Assembly (NCBI GenBank): GCA_900540905.1
Contig: UQHR01000008.1
Coordinates: 1 to 64,000 of the forward strand
DNA from: an uncultured Collinsella sp.
GTDB lineage: Bacteria; Actinomycetota; Coriobacteriia; Coriobacteriales; Coriobacteriaceae
DNA: 64,000 bases
Reading direction: 5' to 3'
Positions 8,612-17,955 of the stretch are shown here, piece after piece (position 1 is the stretch's first letter; every line of letters starts with the position of its first letter). The position numbers were made by a program, and so were the translations under genes. Under the pieces are notes generated by a model. It searched no databases, was not told where the DNA came from, and worked only from the letters and a program-made list of their open reading frames with translations.

Positions 8612-8734
8612 CTAAGTGAGTAGACTTTTTGCGATGTCGCGAGCACATGGCTTTTGCGCAAGGGCTCTACCTGCGGTTTTAGTTTTCGCTATGTGGGTTG
8701 TGCTTGGCTATTGCTAAAAAGTCTACTCACTTAG
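8612..8734. repeat. Inverted repeat, 19-bp arms with 85-nt spacer
   Basis: CTAAGTGAGTAGACTTTTT (8612-8630) is exactly complementary to 8716-8734. The whole element fills most of the 309-base gap (8491-8799) between the start of the DUF3516 helicase and the end of trmB. The spacer contains no open frame of note. It could be a miniature mobile element or a structured terminator; there is no transposase nearby. Confidence 0.75.
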
Positions 8735-8799
8735 GTTTGAGGACCGTTCGCTGGCGCCTATTTGCGCTTGTCTGCCGATGCTGCGACCATCAGAAGCCC

Positions 8800-9639
8800 C
8801 TAGGACTCTTGCGGTAAGCGCTTCTTGCCTTTGCGGGCGCGGTTTTTAAAGTTCTCGACGGCCTCTTCCATGCCGAGGGGCACGTAGGTGAGCTCATCGA
8901 GATTGTCGGGCAGGTAGCAGGCTAGGCTTTGCTCCTGCGCGCGGCCCGCTGCGAGCTGTTCATCGCTGGGCTGCGCTCCAGGTGTGGCGCAAATGCCATA
9001 GACGGCGGCACCCATCTCGCGCGTGCGGCGCTCGTACTCGGTCTCGGGATGCTCGGGATGGTCGCGGCGGACGTCGTCGCTTACCCAAAGCGTATCGTAG
9101 CCGGCCGCGGCAAACTGTCCCAGGGCGTAATCGCGCAACGGCTTGCTATCGGTGCGCAGTGTGACGGTAGCGCCGGCTGAAAAGAGCGGGCGGTAGAGCA
9201 TCAGATGGTCGACATGGACGAGTCGTTTTTTAGCGTACTTGGCCTTGGGCTGCGGCGTGGGAAAGTTAATGGTGATGGCATCGAGCTCGCCTGCGGCAAA
9301 CAGCTGTGGCAGCGATGCGGCGCCTCGGGGCAGGACGAGTGCGTTGGATAGCCCCTGTTCGCAGATTTTCTGCGCGGCATAGGCGATGCAGATGGGCTCC
9401 TGGTCCATGCCGATAAAGAGGGTGTCGGGCTCGCGGTGGGCGCGCTCGACCAGATAGGTTCCCTTGCCACAGCCAAGATCCAGGTGAAGGTGTTCGAAGG
9501 GCTTGCTGCCAGCTGGCGCGCAAGCCTCGCGCCAATCTCCGGCATAAGCCTCGGGGTTCGTCTCAATCGCATCGGCGTAGCGCTCCAGGCGCTCCTCGAG
9601 CACAAAGTTCTTAGGCGTGCGAACGTGGACGGCTCCCAT
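8800..9639 (-). CDS. trmB: tRNA (guanine-N7)-methyltransferase
   Basis: 279 residues. TrmB makes m7G46 in the tRNA variable loop using S-adenosylmethionine. Visible features are the SAM motif HLDLGCGKGTYLVE (about 52-65), the acidic GMDQEP strand and the family signature INFPTPQPKAKYAKKRLVH (about 124-142), which corresponds to the usual FPDPWPK-KRHxKRR block. Here the aspartate and tryptophan of FPDPWPK are replaced by threonine and glutamine, a noticeable deviation. The start ATG has AGGAG 5 bases upstream. The protein is slightly longer than average (220-260). It is separated by 118 bases from the next minus-strand methyltransferase gene. Confidence 0.9.
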   Translation of the reverse strand: MGAVHVRTPKNFVLEERLERYADAIETNPEAYAGDWREACAPAGSKPFEHLHLDLGCGKGTYLVERAHREPDTLFIGMDQEPICIAYAAQKICEQGLSNALVLPRGAASLPQLFAAGELDAITINFPTPQPKAKYAKKRLVHVDHLMLYRPLFSAGATVTLRTDSKPLRDYALGQFAAAGYDTLWVSDDVRRDHPEHPETEYERRTREMGAAVYGICATPGAQPSDEQLAAGRAQEQSLACYLPDNLDELTYVPLGMEEAVENFKNRARKGKKRLPQES

Positions 9640-9757
9640 GAGGCTCCTTGGTCATAAGTGTGGAACGCATAGCTGCGCGTTCCGTCAATGGGTTGAAAAA
9701 GGGTGGGCATAGTTTGCCCGAAAGATGCGGTGCGGCTCGGTAGCGAGTCGTCGGTGC

Positions 9758-10630
9758 CTACAGACGCTTGAGAATCACATAGCGGTTGAGCTCGCCGCTG
9801 CGACCGTCGGCATGGAAGCGCTCAAGCTCGCGCACGGGAACCTCGCCGCTCTTGTAGAACGTACGGACGCCGCGCACCAGGTCGGTGATCTGCTGATCGT
9901 CAAAGTGATGGCAATAGCGGTAGGCGTGGCGGTCGTTTTGCCAGCCAATGAGGTGGTCGCCGGCTTCAAACTGGGCGGAATCGTAACCCTCAAACGGCGG
10001 GGTGAGCTCGGCGCGGGCTTCGGCGCGAACGGCTTTGCGCGCCATGCGCTCGTCATTCATAAACTCCCAAAAGCTGATGGCGATGATGCCGCCCGGGCGC
10101 GTCTGGCGCACCAGGGCGTCGAGCACGCGTACGCGGTACTCGCACGACGGCACGTGGTGCATAAAACCAAAGCAGACCGAGATGTCGGCGAGCGGGGCGT
10201 CGAAAGGCACGTCGGGTGTCTCGGCGGGGTTGAGCTTCATAAGGGCATCGAGCACGTCGAGTTCCTGGAAGTGCAGGTTGGGAATGCGCAGGGCGTGGCC
10301 ATGTGCATCGATAGCCAAATCTTGACACGAGTCGACACCATAGAACTCAAACGGGCAGCTGGCATCTGCCGAGGGGTTTGCGCCGTCGACGCCCTTGGCG
10401 GCAAGTGCGCCGCCGGCGGCAAAATTCTCGAATCGCATATTGCCGCAGGCAAGATCGAAGACGCGGACGGGATGCTCGATCGTGGCGACGTCGAGCTGCC
10501 CGAGCGCGATGTCCATGGTGCGCACCCAGCCGGGCCACGGGGCCTGGCGCGTATCGGAGAAGGAGGCGGAGTGCTCGCGATAGAACGTGTTGTTGAGCTG
10601 GATGAGCGATGAGGCGAAATCGCGGTTCAC
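9758..10630 (-). CDS. Class I SAM-dependent methyltransferase
   Basis: 290 residues from the GTG at 10630, chosen because GGAGGG lies about 11 bases upstream; a longer frame reaches an ATG at 10678 without a ribosome binding site. Motif I is VRVFDLACGNMRFENF. Further Rossmann elements are visible (FYGVDSC, DISVCFGFMHHV, and GGIIAISFWEF as the motif III strand). The MHHV/CFGF style resembles small-molecule methyltransferases of the UbiE/Methyltransf_11-25 group. The substrate is unknown. The gene is divergent from the XRE regulator gene across a 267-base spacer. Confidence 0.85.
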   Translation of the reverse strand: MNRDFASSLIQLNNTFYREHSASFSDTRQAPWPGWVRTMDIALGQLDVATIEHPVRVFDLACGNMRFENFAAGGALAAKGVDGANPSADASCPFEFYGVDSCQDLAIDAHGHALRIPNLHFQELDVLDALMKLNPAETPDVPFDAPLADISVCFGFMHHVPSCEYRVRVLDALVRQTRPGGIIAISFWEFMNDERMARKAVRAEARAELTPPFEGYDSAQFEAGDHLIGWQNDRHAYRYCHHFDDQQITDLVRGVRTFYKSGEVPVRELERFHADGRSGELNRYVILKRL

Positions 10631-10897
10631 GGCGCGGAACTCCCTCCGTTGGCGGTGCGGAATTAACAGTACGACCATACTACCGTTAACGCCGCAACGG
10701 GGACAACCAAGCTACGGGTCATTGCTTTGTTTGGACACATTTCCGCAGCTCATATGCACCCGCAACCGACGGTTGTCAAAAATCTCACTAGAATAGGTGG
10801 CATGCTTTTGGCGGTGGCGGATAGATTTTTAACTGTGCAAGGCGTCTTAAGAACAAAAACGGTCCGGCGGCACGGCTGGCATCACATAGGAGGAACC

Positions 10898-11620
10898 ATG
10901 AATGTAGAAACTGCGCAGCGGCTCGCCGACCTTCGCCGAAGCAAAGGCTTTAGCCAAGAAGGGCTGGCACGAAAGCTGGGACTGTCGCGCCAAGCAGTCA
11001 GTAAATGGGAGCGCGCGGAGAGCTCGCCCGATACCGAGAACCTGATCTCGCTCGCCAAGCTCTATGGTGTGAGCTTGGACGAGCTGCTCAATCCGAGCGA
11101 TGAGATTGAGGACGATATCGAGTTTGAGAACGAGGACCGTGCCCGTCAGCGCGAGGCCGAGGCAGCAGAGCGTGCTCGCACCCATGAGGCGGCGGCGCGC
11201 GCTACCGAGGCGGCAACACAGGCGAGTGACGCCGCCGCCAAGGCGGCGCAAGCGGCAAGCTGGAGTGCGCAGGCCGCCAATGCCGCTACGGCGCAGGCGA
11301 CGAGTGGCAGCGCAGTTGGCTCGACTCCGGTGAAGGGCCCGTTCCAGTCGTTCCCGTATTGGGCCGTGTGCTGGCTGCTGTTCTTTTTGCTGATGTTCCT
11401 GTTTGGTGCCGGCCCCTTTGCCGCACTGATCTTCTTTACGATTCCCATCTATCACTGGGTGGCGCGTGCGCTCGATGGCGATTGGGCGCGCGGGGATATT
11501 CAGGTTGGTTCGGCGTCGGTGGCGGTCAAGGCCCAGGGGAAGGATACTTCTGCGGAATCTGATGCTGACGTGGCTACCGCGACTACCGCTGAGCCGATTG
11601 CCAAAGAGAGTGATGAATGA
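10898..11620 (+). CDS. Membrane-anchored XRE-family transcriptional regulator
   Basis: 240 residues from the ATG at 10898, preceded by a strong AGGAGG; the open frame extends upstream but without a ribosome binding site. An N-terminal helix-turn-helix (residues about 6-60; FSQEGLARKLGLSRQAVSKW) is followed by an acidic stretch, an Ala-rich helical linker (about 80-140) and two closely spaced hydrophobic segments (about 150-190), so the DNA-binding domain is tethered to the membrane. Its stop overlaps the start of the DUF4097 gene in ATGA, indicating translational coupling. Known analogues of HTH-plus-membrane-tail proteins sense envelope state; that role is inferred. Confidence 0.85.
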   Translation: MNVETAQRLADLRRSKGFSQEGLARKLGLSRQAVSKWERAESSPDTENLISLAKLYGVSLDELLNPSDEIEDDIEFENEDRARQREAEAAERARTHEAAARATEAATQASDAAAKAAQAASWSAQAANAATAQATSGSAVGSTPVKGPFQSFPYWAVCWLLFFLLMFLFGAGPFAALIFFTIPIYHWVARALDGDWARGDIQVGSASVAVKAQGKDTSAESDADVATATTAEPIAKESDE

Positions 11621-12516
11621 TGAAGCTTTCGCATGAATCCAAGATACGCTTGGGTGTTGGCATCGGAGCGTTTGTGCTCATCATCGGGCTTGTCTTTGGC
11701 ACTTCGCGGACTTTGATTCATTTTGATGGCCCGTGGGATCTCGACGATGTTGTATCCGGCTTGTCTGGTATGGACGATGCGGTTGACGAGGACGATCTTT
11801 TGGATGGCGGCAACTATTCCGCTCGGCCTCAGCAGCTTTCGAGCACGACTTTTGACGAAGACGCGTTCCAATCGCTCGACTTGGATGTGACGTCGGGGAC
11901 GGTCGAGGTTAAACGTGTCTCTGACGGACCGGTACGTGTCATCGAAAGCGGGCGCGTTGCAAAGGGGGCGTCTGCTTCCGATGCCGCCACTCAGAATCTG
12001 GTTAAGATCGAGGGCTCTACACTCAAGATTAGCCAGTTCGACTGCGATGACGAGCGCGCCCATGACCGTAAGGTCACCATTGAACTGCCGCGTGAGCTTG
12101 CCGATAACATGATGGGCATTACGGCAAACGTGGGGTTGGGAGACCTGACGGTCGCGGACATTGCGTGCCACGACTTTGATTTGACGTTGGACTCGGGAGA
12201 CGTCGCGTTTGCGGGCACCGTGACCGACACTCTGAATGCCGAGGTCGGTTTGGGCGATGCGACGTTCGAGCTCTACCAGGCCCCCGCGAAGTCGATGGAC
12301 GTGAGCGTGGGCTCGGGCGATGTGGAGATGACGGTTCCGAGCTCTACGGGCTTTAAGGCGAGCCTCACCTTGGGCAGTGGCGATTTCGAGAGCGATTTCC
12401 TTCCGCTTGGCTACGACGGCGAGACCATTTTGAATCTTGAATTCGATAACGGCGATAAGTCTGCCACGTATCGTTTTGAAGTCGATTCGGGCGACATGTC
12501 GTTTGATTCGGAGTAG
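11617..12516 (+). CDS. DUF4097 beta-strand-repeat envelope protein
   Basis: 299 residues. One N-terminal membrane anchor (about 10-28, GVGIGAFVLIIGLVFG) precedes an acidic linker, then about 220 residues of regular beta repeats with recurring GDL/SGDV/LGDA/SGDVEMTVP elements, diagnostic of DUF4097 (adhesin-like, right-handed beta-helix fold). It starts inside the stop of the regulator gene (4-base overlap), so the two are made together. DUF4097 proteins commonly pair with membrane regulators such as PspC/LiaF. A role as sensor partner of the XRE protein is an inference. A terminator follows at 12564-12597. Confidence 0.85.
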   Translation: MMKLSHESKIRLGVGIGAFVLIIGLVFGTSRTLIHFDGPWDLDDVVSGLSGMDDAVDEDDLLDGGNYSARPQQLSSTTFDEDAFQSLDLDVTSGTVEVKRVSDGPVRVIESGRVAKGASASDAATQNLVKIEGSTLKISQFDCDDERAHDRKVTIELPRELADNMMGITANVGLGDLTVADIACHDFDLTLDSGDVAFAGTVTDTLNAEVGLGDATFELYQAPAKSMDVSVGSGDVEMTVPSSTGFKASLTLGSGDFESDFLPLGYDGETILNLEFDNGDKSATYRFEVDSGDMSFDSE

Positions 12517-12563
12517 TGAGGCAGACGAAAGCCTAGGCGAAGACATAGACGCGCTGTTTGATG

Positions 12564-12597
12564 AAGGCGCCGAAGCCGAGATCGGCTCCGGCGCCTT
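12564..12597 (+). terminator. Terminator after the regulator-DUF4097 pair
   Basis: AAGGCGCCG and CGGCGCCTT form the outer stem, with an inner AGCCGA/TCGGCT stem. Only a short T stretch follows. Confidence 0.65.
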
Positions 12598-12615
12598 TGC
12601 CTTTACAATGGGGGC

Positions 12616-14523
12616 ATGGAACAGATTATCTTGAACATACTCGAGGCTCTGCGTCGCGGCGAGACCGTGGACGACAAAGCGCTCGTCAAACTGATACATG
12701 CTGAGGCGCGCCGCGAAGGTGCCGATAAGCGCGATTTGGCCAAGCGCCGTTTGCTGCCGTTCTACCAGCGGGTTAAACGTGAGGAGCCGGCTCGGTGGGC
12801 TGCGTGGAATGTCGATTCCGATCTGGAACGTCAACTGCTGCAGGTGCTGCGTATGAAGCCGCGCCGAACGGCCTCGGGCGTGGCGACCATTACCGTCATC
12901 ACCAAGCCGTGGCCGTGCTCGGGCGATTGCCTGTTTTGTCCCAATGATCTGCGCATGCCCAAGAGCTATCTGCACGCTGAGCCGGCATGCGCCCGTGCGG
13001 AGCAAAATTGCTTTGATCCTTATCTGCAGGTGAGCGCTCGTCTGACTGCGCTTTCGCAGATGGGGCATGCGACCGACAAGATCGAGCTCATCGTGCTCGG
13101 TGGCACCTGGAGCGACTATCCGGAAGGGTATCAGACGTGGTTTATGTCGGAGCTTTTCCGTGCGCTCAATGACGATGCCGTCGCCGGCGTGGCGGCAAAC
13201 CCCATGTTGGCGCGTCCGGGCATCAGCCGTGCCGAGGCGGGGCGCCTGCTTGATGACGCTCCCGCCGATGCACTGCCGCCGGTGGTAACAGAGCGCCGCG
13301 AGCGCTATCGGGCCGCCGGCATTGCGACAGACGAAGCCGAGCTCGCTGCCGGCGTTGCCGACGAGCAGGGGCGTGTGGATGCTGCCGTGGGCGGCTATAA
13401 CCGCGCGGTGCGTCGTCTGTACGGCCCCGGCACGCCGTGGGGCGAGGTCGCCGGGTGGCAGACAGCAACGATGGAGGAGCTTGAGCGCCAGCAGCGCATC
13501 AACGAGATGGCGAAGCATCGCGTGGTGGGACTCGTTATCGAGACGCGCCCCGATGCCGTAACGCCGAAGGCCCTCACGCTTATCCGCCGCCTGGGCTGCA
13601 CCAAGATCCAGATGGGTATCCAGAGCCTTGATCAGCACCTGCTCGATATCAACGAACGCCGCATTTCGGTGGCTCAGGTCGAGCGGGCGTTTTCGATTGC
13701 GCGCCTGTTTGGCTTTAAGATCCACGCGCATTTTATGCTCAACTTGCTGGGCGCCGTGCCCGAGGGGGACAAGCGCGACTACGAGCGCTTTATGACCGAA
13801 GGGGCCTTTATGCCCGACGAGGTCAAGGTCTACCCGTGCGCGCTCATCGAGGGCTCGCGTCTGGTGGGCTGTTACGAGCGTGGCGAGTGGCGCCCCTATA
13901 CCGAGGACGAGCTGCTCGATGTGTTGGCCGACGACATCGTGGTGACGCCGGCGTTCTGCCGCATCAGTCGCATGATCCGCGACTTTAGTTCCGACGACAT
14001 TATGGTGGGCAACAAGAAACCCAACCTGCGTCAGCTCGTTGAGAACCGTCTGGCTGCTCGGGGTGATGGTGCGACGGTGCGCGAGATTCGCTATCGCGAG
14101 ATCAGTACGGCGGGTGCCGACTTGGATGAGCTATCTCTTGATGAGGAAGTGGCGTACGAGACGCCAGTGACTTACGAGCGCTTTTTGCAGTGGGTGACGC
14201 CGCAGGGCAAGATCGCGGGCTTTTTGCGGTTGTCGCTGCCCGACCATTCGTTTGTTGCCGCGCATGCGGACGAGTTGCCGACGACGCCGGACGAGGCGAT
14301 GATTCGCGAGGTGCACGTGTATGGCATGGCGGCACGCGTGGGTGACCAGGGCCAGGCGGCGCAGCATCACGGGTTGGGGCGTTTGCTCGTAGAGCGTGCG
14401 TGCGAGATTGCCCGGGATGCCGGCTATGCGCGCATCAACGTGATCAGCGCGATTGGTACGCGCGAGTACTATCGCCATCTTGGATTTTATGACCATGGCC
14501 TTTATCTGCAAAAGGAGCTCTAG
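12616..14523 (+). CDS. Elp3-family tRNA U34 modification enzyme (radical SAM/GNAT)
   Basis: 635 residues. A bacterial Elp3 homologue with an N-terminal helical region, a radical-SAM domain and a C-terminal GNAT acetyltransferase domain. The iron-sulfur cysteines are C101, C105 and C108 in PWPCSGDCLFCPND, followed by the Elp3 block PKSYLHAEPACARAEQN. HFMLNLLGA belongs to the radical SAM barrel. The acetyl-CoA site is seen in HHGLGRLLVERA (about 580-591) and REYYRHLGF. Elp3 attaches carboxymethyl groups to wobble uridine of tRNA. It is directly followed by the next gene (stop TAG adjoining ATG), so the two are co-translated. Confidence 0.93.
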   Translation: MEQIILNILEALRRGETVDDKALVKLIHAEARREGADKRDLAKRRLLPFYQRVKREEPARWAAWNVDSDLERQLLQVLRMKPRRTASGVATITVITKPWPCSGDCLFCPNDLRMPKSYLHAEPACARAEQNCFDPYLQVSARLTALSQMGHATDKIELIVLGGTWSDYPEGYQTWFMSELFRALNDDAVAGVAANPMLARPGISRAEAGRLLDDAPADALPPVVTERRERYRAAGIATDEAELAAGVADEQGRVDAAVGGYNRAVRRLYGPGTPWGEVAGWQTATMEELERQQRINEMAKHRVVGLVIETRPDAVTPKALTLIRRLGCTKIQMGIQSLDQHLLDINERRISVAQVERAFSIARLFGFKIHAHFMLNLLGAVPEGDKRDYERFMTEGAFMPDEVKVYPCALIEGSRLVGCYERGEWRPYTEDELLDVLADDIVVTPAFCRISRMIRDFSSDDIMVGNKKPNLRQLVENRLAARGDGATVREIRYREISTAGADLDELSLDEEVAYETPVTYERFLQWVTPQGKIAGFLRLSLPDHSFVAAHADELPTTPDEAMIREVHVYGMAARVGDQGQAAQHHGLGRLLVERACEIARDAGYARINVISAIGTREYYRHLGFYDHGLYLQKEL

Positions 14524-15402
14524 ATGAACAAGCCGAGTGTTTCTGCCGGCGTCGTTGCCGGCGTTGCTCTGGGAGCCGCGGCGCTTGGTGCGGCCGCTGT
14601 CGCTGTTCGTGTTGCCTGTCTGCAGGTTGCGCGAACCTGCAATGGGTTGGCGCGTGTGAAGCGCGTGCACGACGAGGGCGGCGACGAAGTCCGCGTATTG
14701 GTGCAAGGCGGCGTCTACCAAAGCGCGAGTTACGTTGGCGAGCGTTGGGCTGAGCCCGTCTTTGCGTACTATCGTGCGTTTGGCGACGTGTTTGAGGCCG
14801 AGGGTGCAATGCGCGATGCTTATGGTCGCGGCATCAACCGCATGCTTGTGCTGGGTGGCGGCGGGTTTGCCTATCCCAAGTTCGCGCTGATGTCGCACGA
14901 GGGCTTGCGCATGGACGTCATCGAGTATGACGGAGAGATTACGCGCCTGGCGCGCCGCTGGTTCTACCTAGACGAGCTGGAGCGCGCGGCGGGCGATCGC
15001 CTGCGGGTGATAACCGCTGAGGCTCGCTCGTATTTGGGTGTGACGAGCGTGGGCCATCGTCGCTACGACGTGGTCGTGAGCGATTGCTTTGGCGGTGCCG
15101 AGCCCGTACGCGAGCTGGCGACGGTTGAGGCATTGCGTTTGGTGCGGGGCAGCCTAAATGTCGGTGGCGTCTACGTTGCCAATATCGTGAGTGCAAACGA
15201 GGGGAGCGATGTGACGTTCCTGCGCGACTGTGCCGCCACGGCGCTTGAGGTGTTCGACCATGCTTGGGTGGTCCCATGTGGCGATGCAGAGTTCGGCGGC
15301 GAGGAGAATTATCTGCTCATCGCCAGCGACGGCGACTACGCCTTTGCCGAAGCTGTGCCCTTCGACACCGACTTCCTCGGTACCGTCCTTCACGACAAGT
15401 AA
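14524..15402 (+). CDS. Spermidine synthase-like protein with N-terminal membrane segment
   Basis: 292 residues. A hydrophobic Ala/Val segment (about 8-32) anchors the N terminus. The rest is a spermidine-synthase-like Rossmann fold: nucleotide motif MLVLGGGGFAYPKF (107-120), acidic strand end DVIEYDGEITRLARRWF (about 133-149) and DVVVSDCFGG at motif IV. In true spermidine synthase the last motif is DxxD-type and here it is VVSDCFGG, so decarboxy-SAM aminopropyl transfer is uncertain and another SAM-dependent reaction is possible. It starts immediately after the elp3 stop. Confidence 0.75.
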   Translation: MNKPSVSAGVVAGVALGAAALGAAAVAVRVACLQVARTCNGLARVKRVHDEGGDEVRVLVQGGVYQSASYVGERWAEPVFAYYRAFGDVFEAEGAMRDAYGRGINRMLVLGGGGFAYPKFALMSHEGLRMDVIEYDGEITRLARRWFYLDELERAAGDRLRVITAEARSYLGVTSVGHRRYDVVVSDCFGGAEPVRELATVEALRLVRGSLNVGGVYVANIVSANEGSDVTFLRDCAATALEVFDHAWVVPCGDAEFGGEENYLLIASDGDYAFAEAVPFDTDFLGTVLHDK

Positions 15403-15429
15403 GTCTCCCCGTCCCAAAAAAGACTGGTC

Positions 15430-17874
15430 TTAGGCGTGGTCGCGCCAGCTGAGGACGCGCTGCTTCATACCCTCGATGTCGAGCACGCCTTCGGCAAAGC
15501 CTTTGCGCACGAGCTCTTCGGGAACAAACTCGTCGTAGCGGTCAAAGTAAGGCACCTCGCCGGGATAGACGAGCTCGATGGGATCGAAGTCCTTCTCGGC
15601 CTCGGCGGCGAGCACCTCAAAGAACGTCTCCTCGTCGGCCTTCATCTTAAACTGCATAAAGTACGGACGTGACGGGTCGAGTCCGCGAAGGCCCAGTTCA
15701 GCGGCACACTTAATCTTGAGCATGCGCTCGAGCGCCAAAAAGGCGTAGCTGCCCAGCCAGGGGAAGAGCACCCAGGTGTCGCCACCCAAGTTGATGAGCG
15801 GCTTAGTTCCCGCGCCCGAAAGCTTGGCCGTATGACGAGCCTGCGCTAAGCGGGCCCGTGCGTTACCCATGAGGTACGGATATGTCGCGTGCTCGTTGAG
15901 CGCCTTGCGCATGCGCTCGAGTACGTGTGTATTGATGTCGCCGGGGCAGTCGCCAAAGTAGGCCGGTACCCGGCCCTTGACCTGCGTGGCAAAGACAGTG
16001 TGACGCTTCCAGTCCACTTCCTCGACAATCCAGCAGTGTCCGGCGATGGCGATGCGCTCACCGGGCGGGGGCGGATTAACAATCGTGCCCAGCTCGGCCG
16101 ATTCGCTGCGAACGGTGAACTCCTCGTTTTCCTGGAACACAGCGTAGAACTTAAAGTTGTTGATGATGCGCTCGCCCGCGAGACCCACGATGAGCCCGCC
16201 ACCTTCGGTGACCTGGATATGGTCGATCTTAATGAGGTGACGTAGCAGCACACGGTAATCGTCTGCCGAGACACGGTGGAAATAACTGAGCGTGAGCACG
16301 CGCTGGGCTAGTTCGGCCGGCGTGAGCTCGCCGGTGCTGGCAAGGGTCGACATAGTCTGGTGATAGAGCAGGCTGTAGGGGAGTCGATCGAGCTCGGGCG
16401 GCTCGACCCACTTTTCCTCGCGATAGAGTTGTACGAGCGCGATACCCTGCAGGAGCTTCCAGGGAATGGTTTCGGGCATCATCGTGCGCGGCTCGGGTTC
16501 TTCCTCGCGCATGACAAACCACATCTCGGGCGGAAGGTCGCGACGGCCTGTGCGCCCCATGCGCTGCAAAAAGGAGCTGACGGTAAACGGCGCGTCAATC
16601 TGGAAGGCGCGCTCCAGGCGGCCGATATCGATACCGAGCTCCAGCGTAGAGGTGGTGACGGTTGTCTGCGCCTGCTCCTCGTCGCGCATGAGCTCCTCGG
16701 CCGTCTCGCGCAGCGATGCCGAAAGATTGCCGTGATGGATGAGAAAGCGGTCGGGCTCGTGTCGACTTTCGCAGTAGCTGCGCAGCATGGAGCACACGGC
16801 CTCTGCCTCCTCGCGCGAGTTGGCAAAGACCAGGCACTTGCGGCCGCGCGTATGCTCAAAGATATAGCCCATACCGGGGTCGGCGTTGTCGGGCGCCGTG
16901 TCGGTGGGGTTGAGAAGCGCCTGCTCGGTCGCTCGTGGGATGTCGACTTCGCCCTCGGGGGCCGAGGAAGTTCGGCGGTCCTTGGGTGCGGCCTTGCCCC
17001 GTGCCCGCTCACGACGTTGACGGCGCTCCTCTTGTGTGAGCTGTCCGCTGTGACGCATGTCTTGGGCGCCGGCGGGCAGTGCCGCTGGTGCCGCTGCCTC
17101 AATGCGCTCGCATGCGAGCACCTCAGCTTCCTGCGGACCTGTGCTCGCGAATCCTCGCTGCTGCGCCTGGGGACCCGAGTTGTAGAAGTGCTCCATGGAG
17201 ATGCGCCACACGCGGCGCGGCTCCTCAAAACGGGGGATGACGCAGTTGCGTCCCGTCCCCTGCGACAGGAAGGCGCCCGTGCGCTCGGGGTCGCCGATGG
17301 TTGCCGACAGACCGATGCGGCGGGGCTGCACGCCTGCCATGCGCGAGAGCCGCTCGATAAGGCAGAGCGTCTGCCCGCCGCGGTCGCCGCGCATGAGCGA
17401 ATGGACTTCGTCGATAACCACATAGCGCAGGTCGCAGAATATACGAGGGATCGCCATGTGCTTATGGATCAGGAGCGCCTCGAGTGACTCGGGCGTAATC
17501 TGCAAGATGCCGCTCGGTTTTTTGATGAGCTTAGCCTTGTGCGACTGCGAGACATCGCCATGCCAGTGCCAGACAGGGATATCGGCTTCTTCGCACAGAT
17601 CGTTGAGGCGGACGAATTGGTCATTGATGAGCGCCTTGAGGGGGCCAATGTAGAGGGCGCCCACGCTTGCGGGCGGCCTCTCCCAAAACTCGGTCAGGAT
17701 GGGAAAAAAGGCTGCCTCGGTTTTGCCGGAAGCCGTGGATGCCGTCAGGAGCACATTGTCCTGTGTGTTGAAGATGGCATCTGCCGCCGCAACCTGGATA
17801 GAGCGCAAGCTCTCCCAATCGTGGGAGTAGATGAAGTCTTGGATAAACGGGGCGTAGCGGTCAAAGGCGTTCAC
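15430..17874 (-). CDS. Lhr-like DEAD/DEAH-box helicase
   Basis: 814 residues from the GTG at 17874, which has GAGGAGG 4 bases upstream. SF2 motifs: TASTASGKTEAAF as motif I (about 45-57), GPLKALINDQ (Ia), DEVH (about 155-158), GLSATIGD (III) and FLQRMGRTGRRD (VI). Between the RecA domains lies a charged Arg/Glu-rich insert (about 270-330). The C-terminal half resembles Lhr-type helicases, which move 3'-5' on DNA or RNA:DNA hybrids. It is the last gene of an operon with a BrxC/BrxD-type ATPase and a TerB-N/TerB-C protein, 116 bases downstream of the ATPase; a palindrome sits in that gap. Related helicases (BrxHI) accompany some BREX systems. Confidence 0.9.
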   Translation of the reverse strand: MNAFDRYAPFIQDFIYSHDWESLRSIQVAAADAIFNTQDNVLLTASTASGKTEAAFFPILTEFWERPPASVGALYIGPLKALINDQFVRLNDLCEEADIPVWHWHGDVSQSHKAKLIKKPSGILQITPESLEALLIHKHMAIPRIFCDLRYVVIDEVHSLMRGDRGGQTLCLIERLSRMAGVQPRRIGLSATIGDPERTGAFLSQGTGRNCVIPRFEEPRRVWRISMEHFYNSGPQAQQRGFASTGPQEAEVLACERIEAAAPAALPAGAQDMRHSGQLTQEERRQRRERARGKAAPKDRRTSSAPEGEVDIPRATEQALLNPTDTAPDNADPGMGYIFEHTRGRKCLVFANSREEAEAVCSMLRSYCESRHEPDRFLIHHGNLSASLRETAEELMRDEEQAQTTVTTSTLELGIDIGRLERAFQIDAPFTVSSFLQRMGRTGRRDLPPEMWFVMREEEPEPRTMMPETIPWKLLQGIALVQLYREEKWVEPPELDRLPYSLLYHQTMSTLASTGELTPAELAQRVLTLSYFHRVSADDYRVLLRHLIKIDHIQVTEGGGLIVGLAGERIINNFKFYAVFQENEEFTVRSESAELGTIVNPPPPGERIAIAGHCWIVEEVDWKRHTVFATQVKGRVPAYFGDCPGDINTHVLERMRKALNEHATYPYLMGNARARLAQARHTAKLSGAGTKPLINLGGDTWVLFPWLGSYAFLALERMLKIKCAAELGLRGLDPSRPYFMQFKMKADEETFFEVLAAEAEKDFDPIELVYPGEVPYFDRYDEFVPEELVRKGFAEGVLDIEGMKQRVLSWRDHA

Positions 17875-17955
17875 GGGGCCTCCTCTCAAAAACGAATCTC
17901 TTAACGCGGCTGGCAACGGCTTGCTGCATTACAGTCTCAACGTTCGCCCAGATAA

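Noticed and set aside
10727..10897. N-terminal extension of the XRE regulator
   Set aside because: Open frame, but no ribosome binding site; AGGAGG precedes the ATG at 10898, where the HTH domain begins.
11500..13731. 743-codon minus-strand frame opposite the DUF4097 and elp3 genes
   Set aside because: Shadow of two well-supported genes; no domain.
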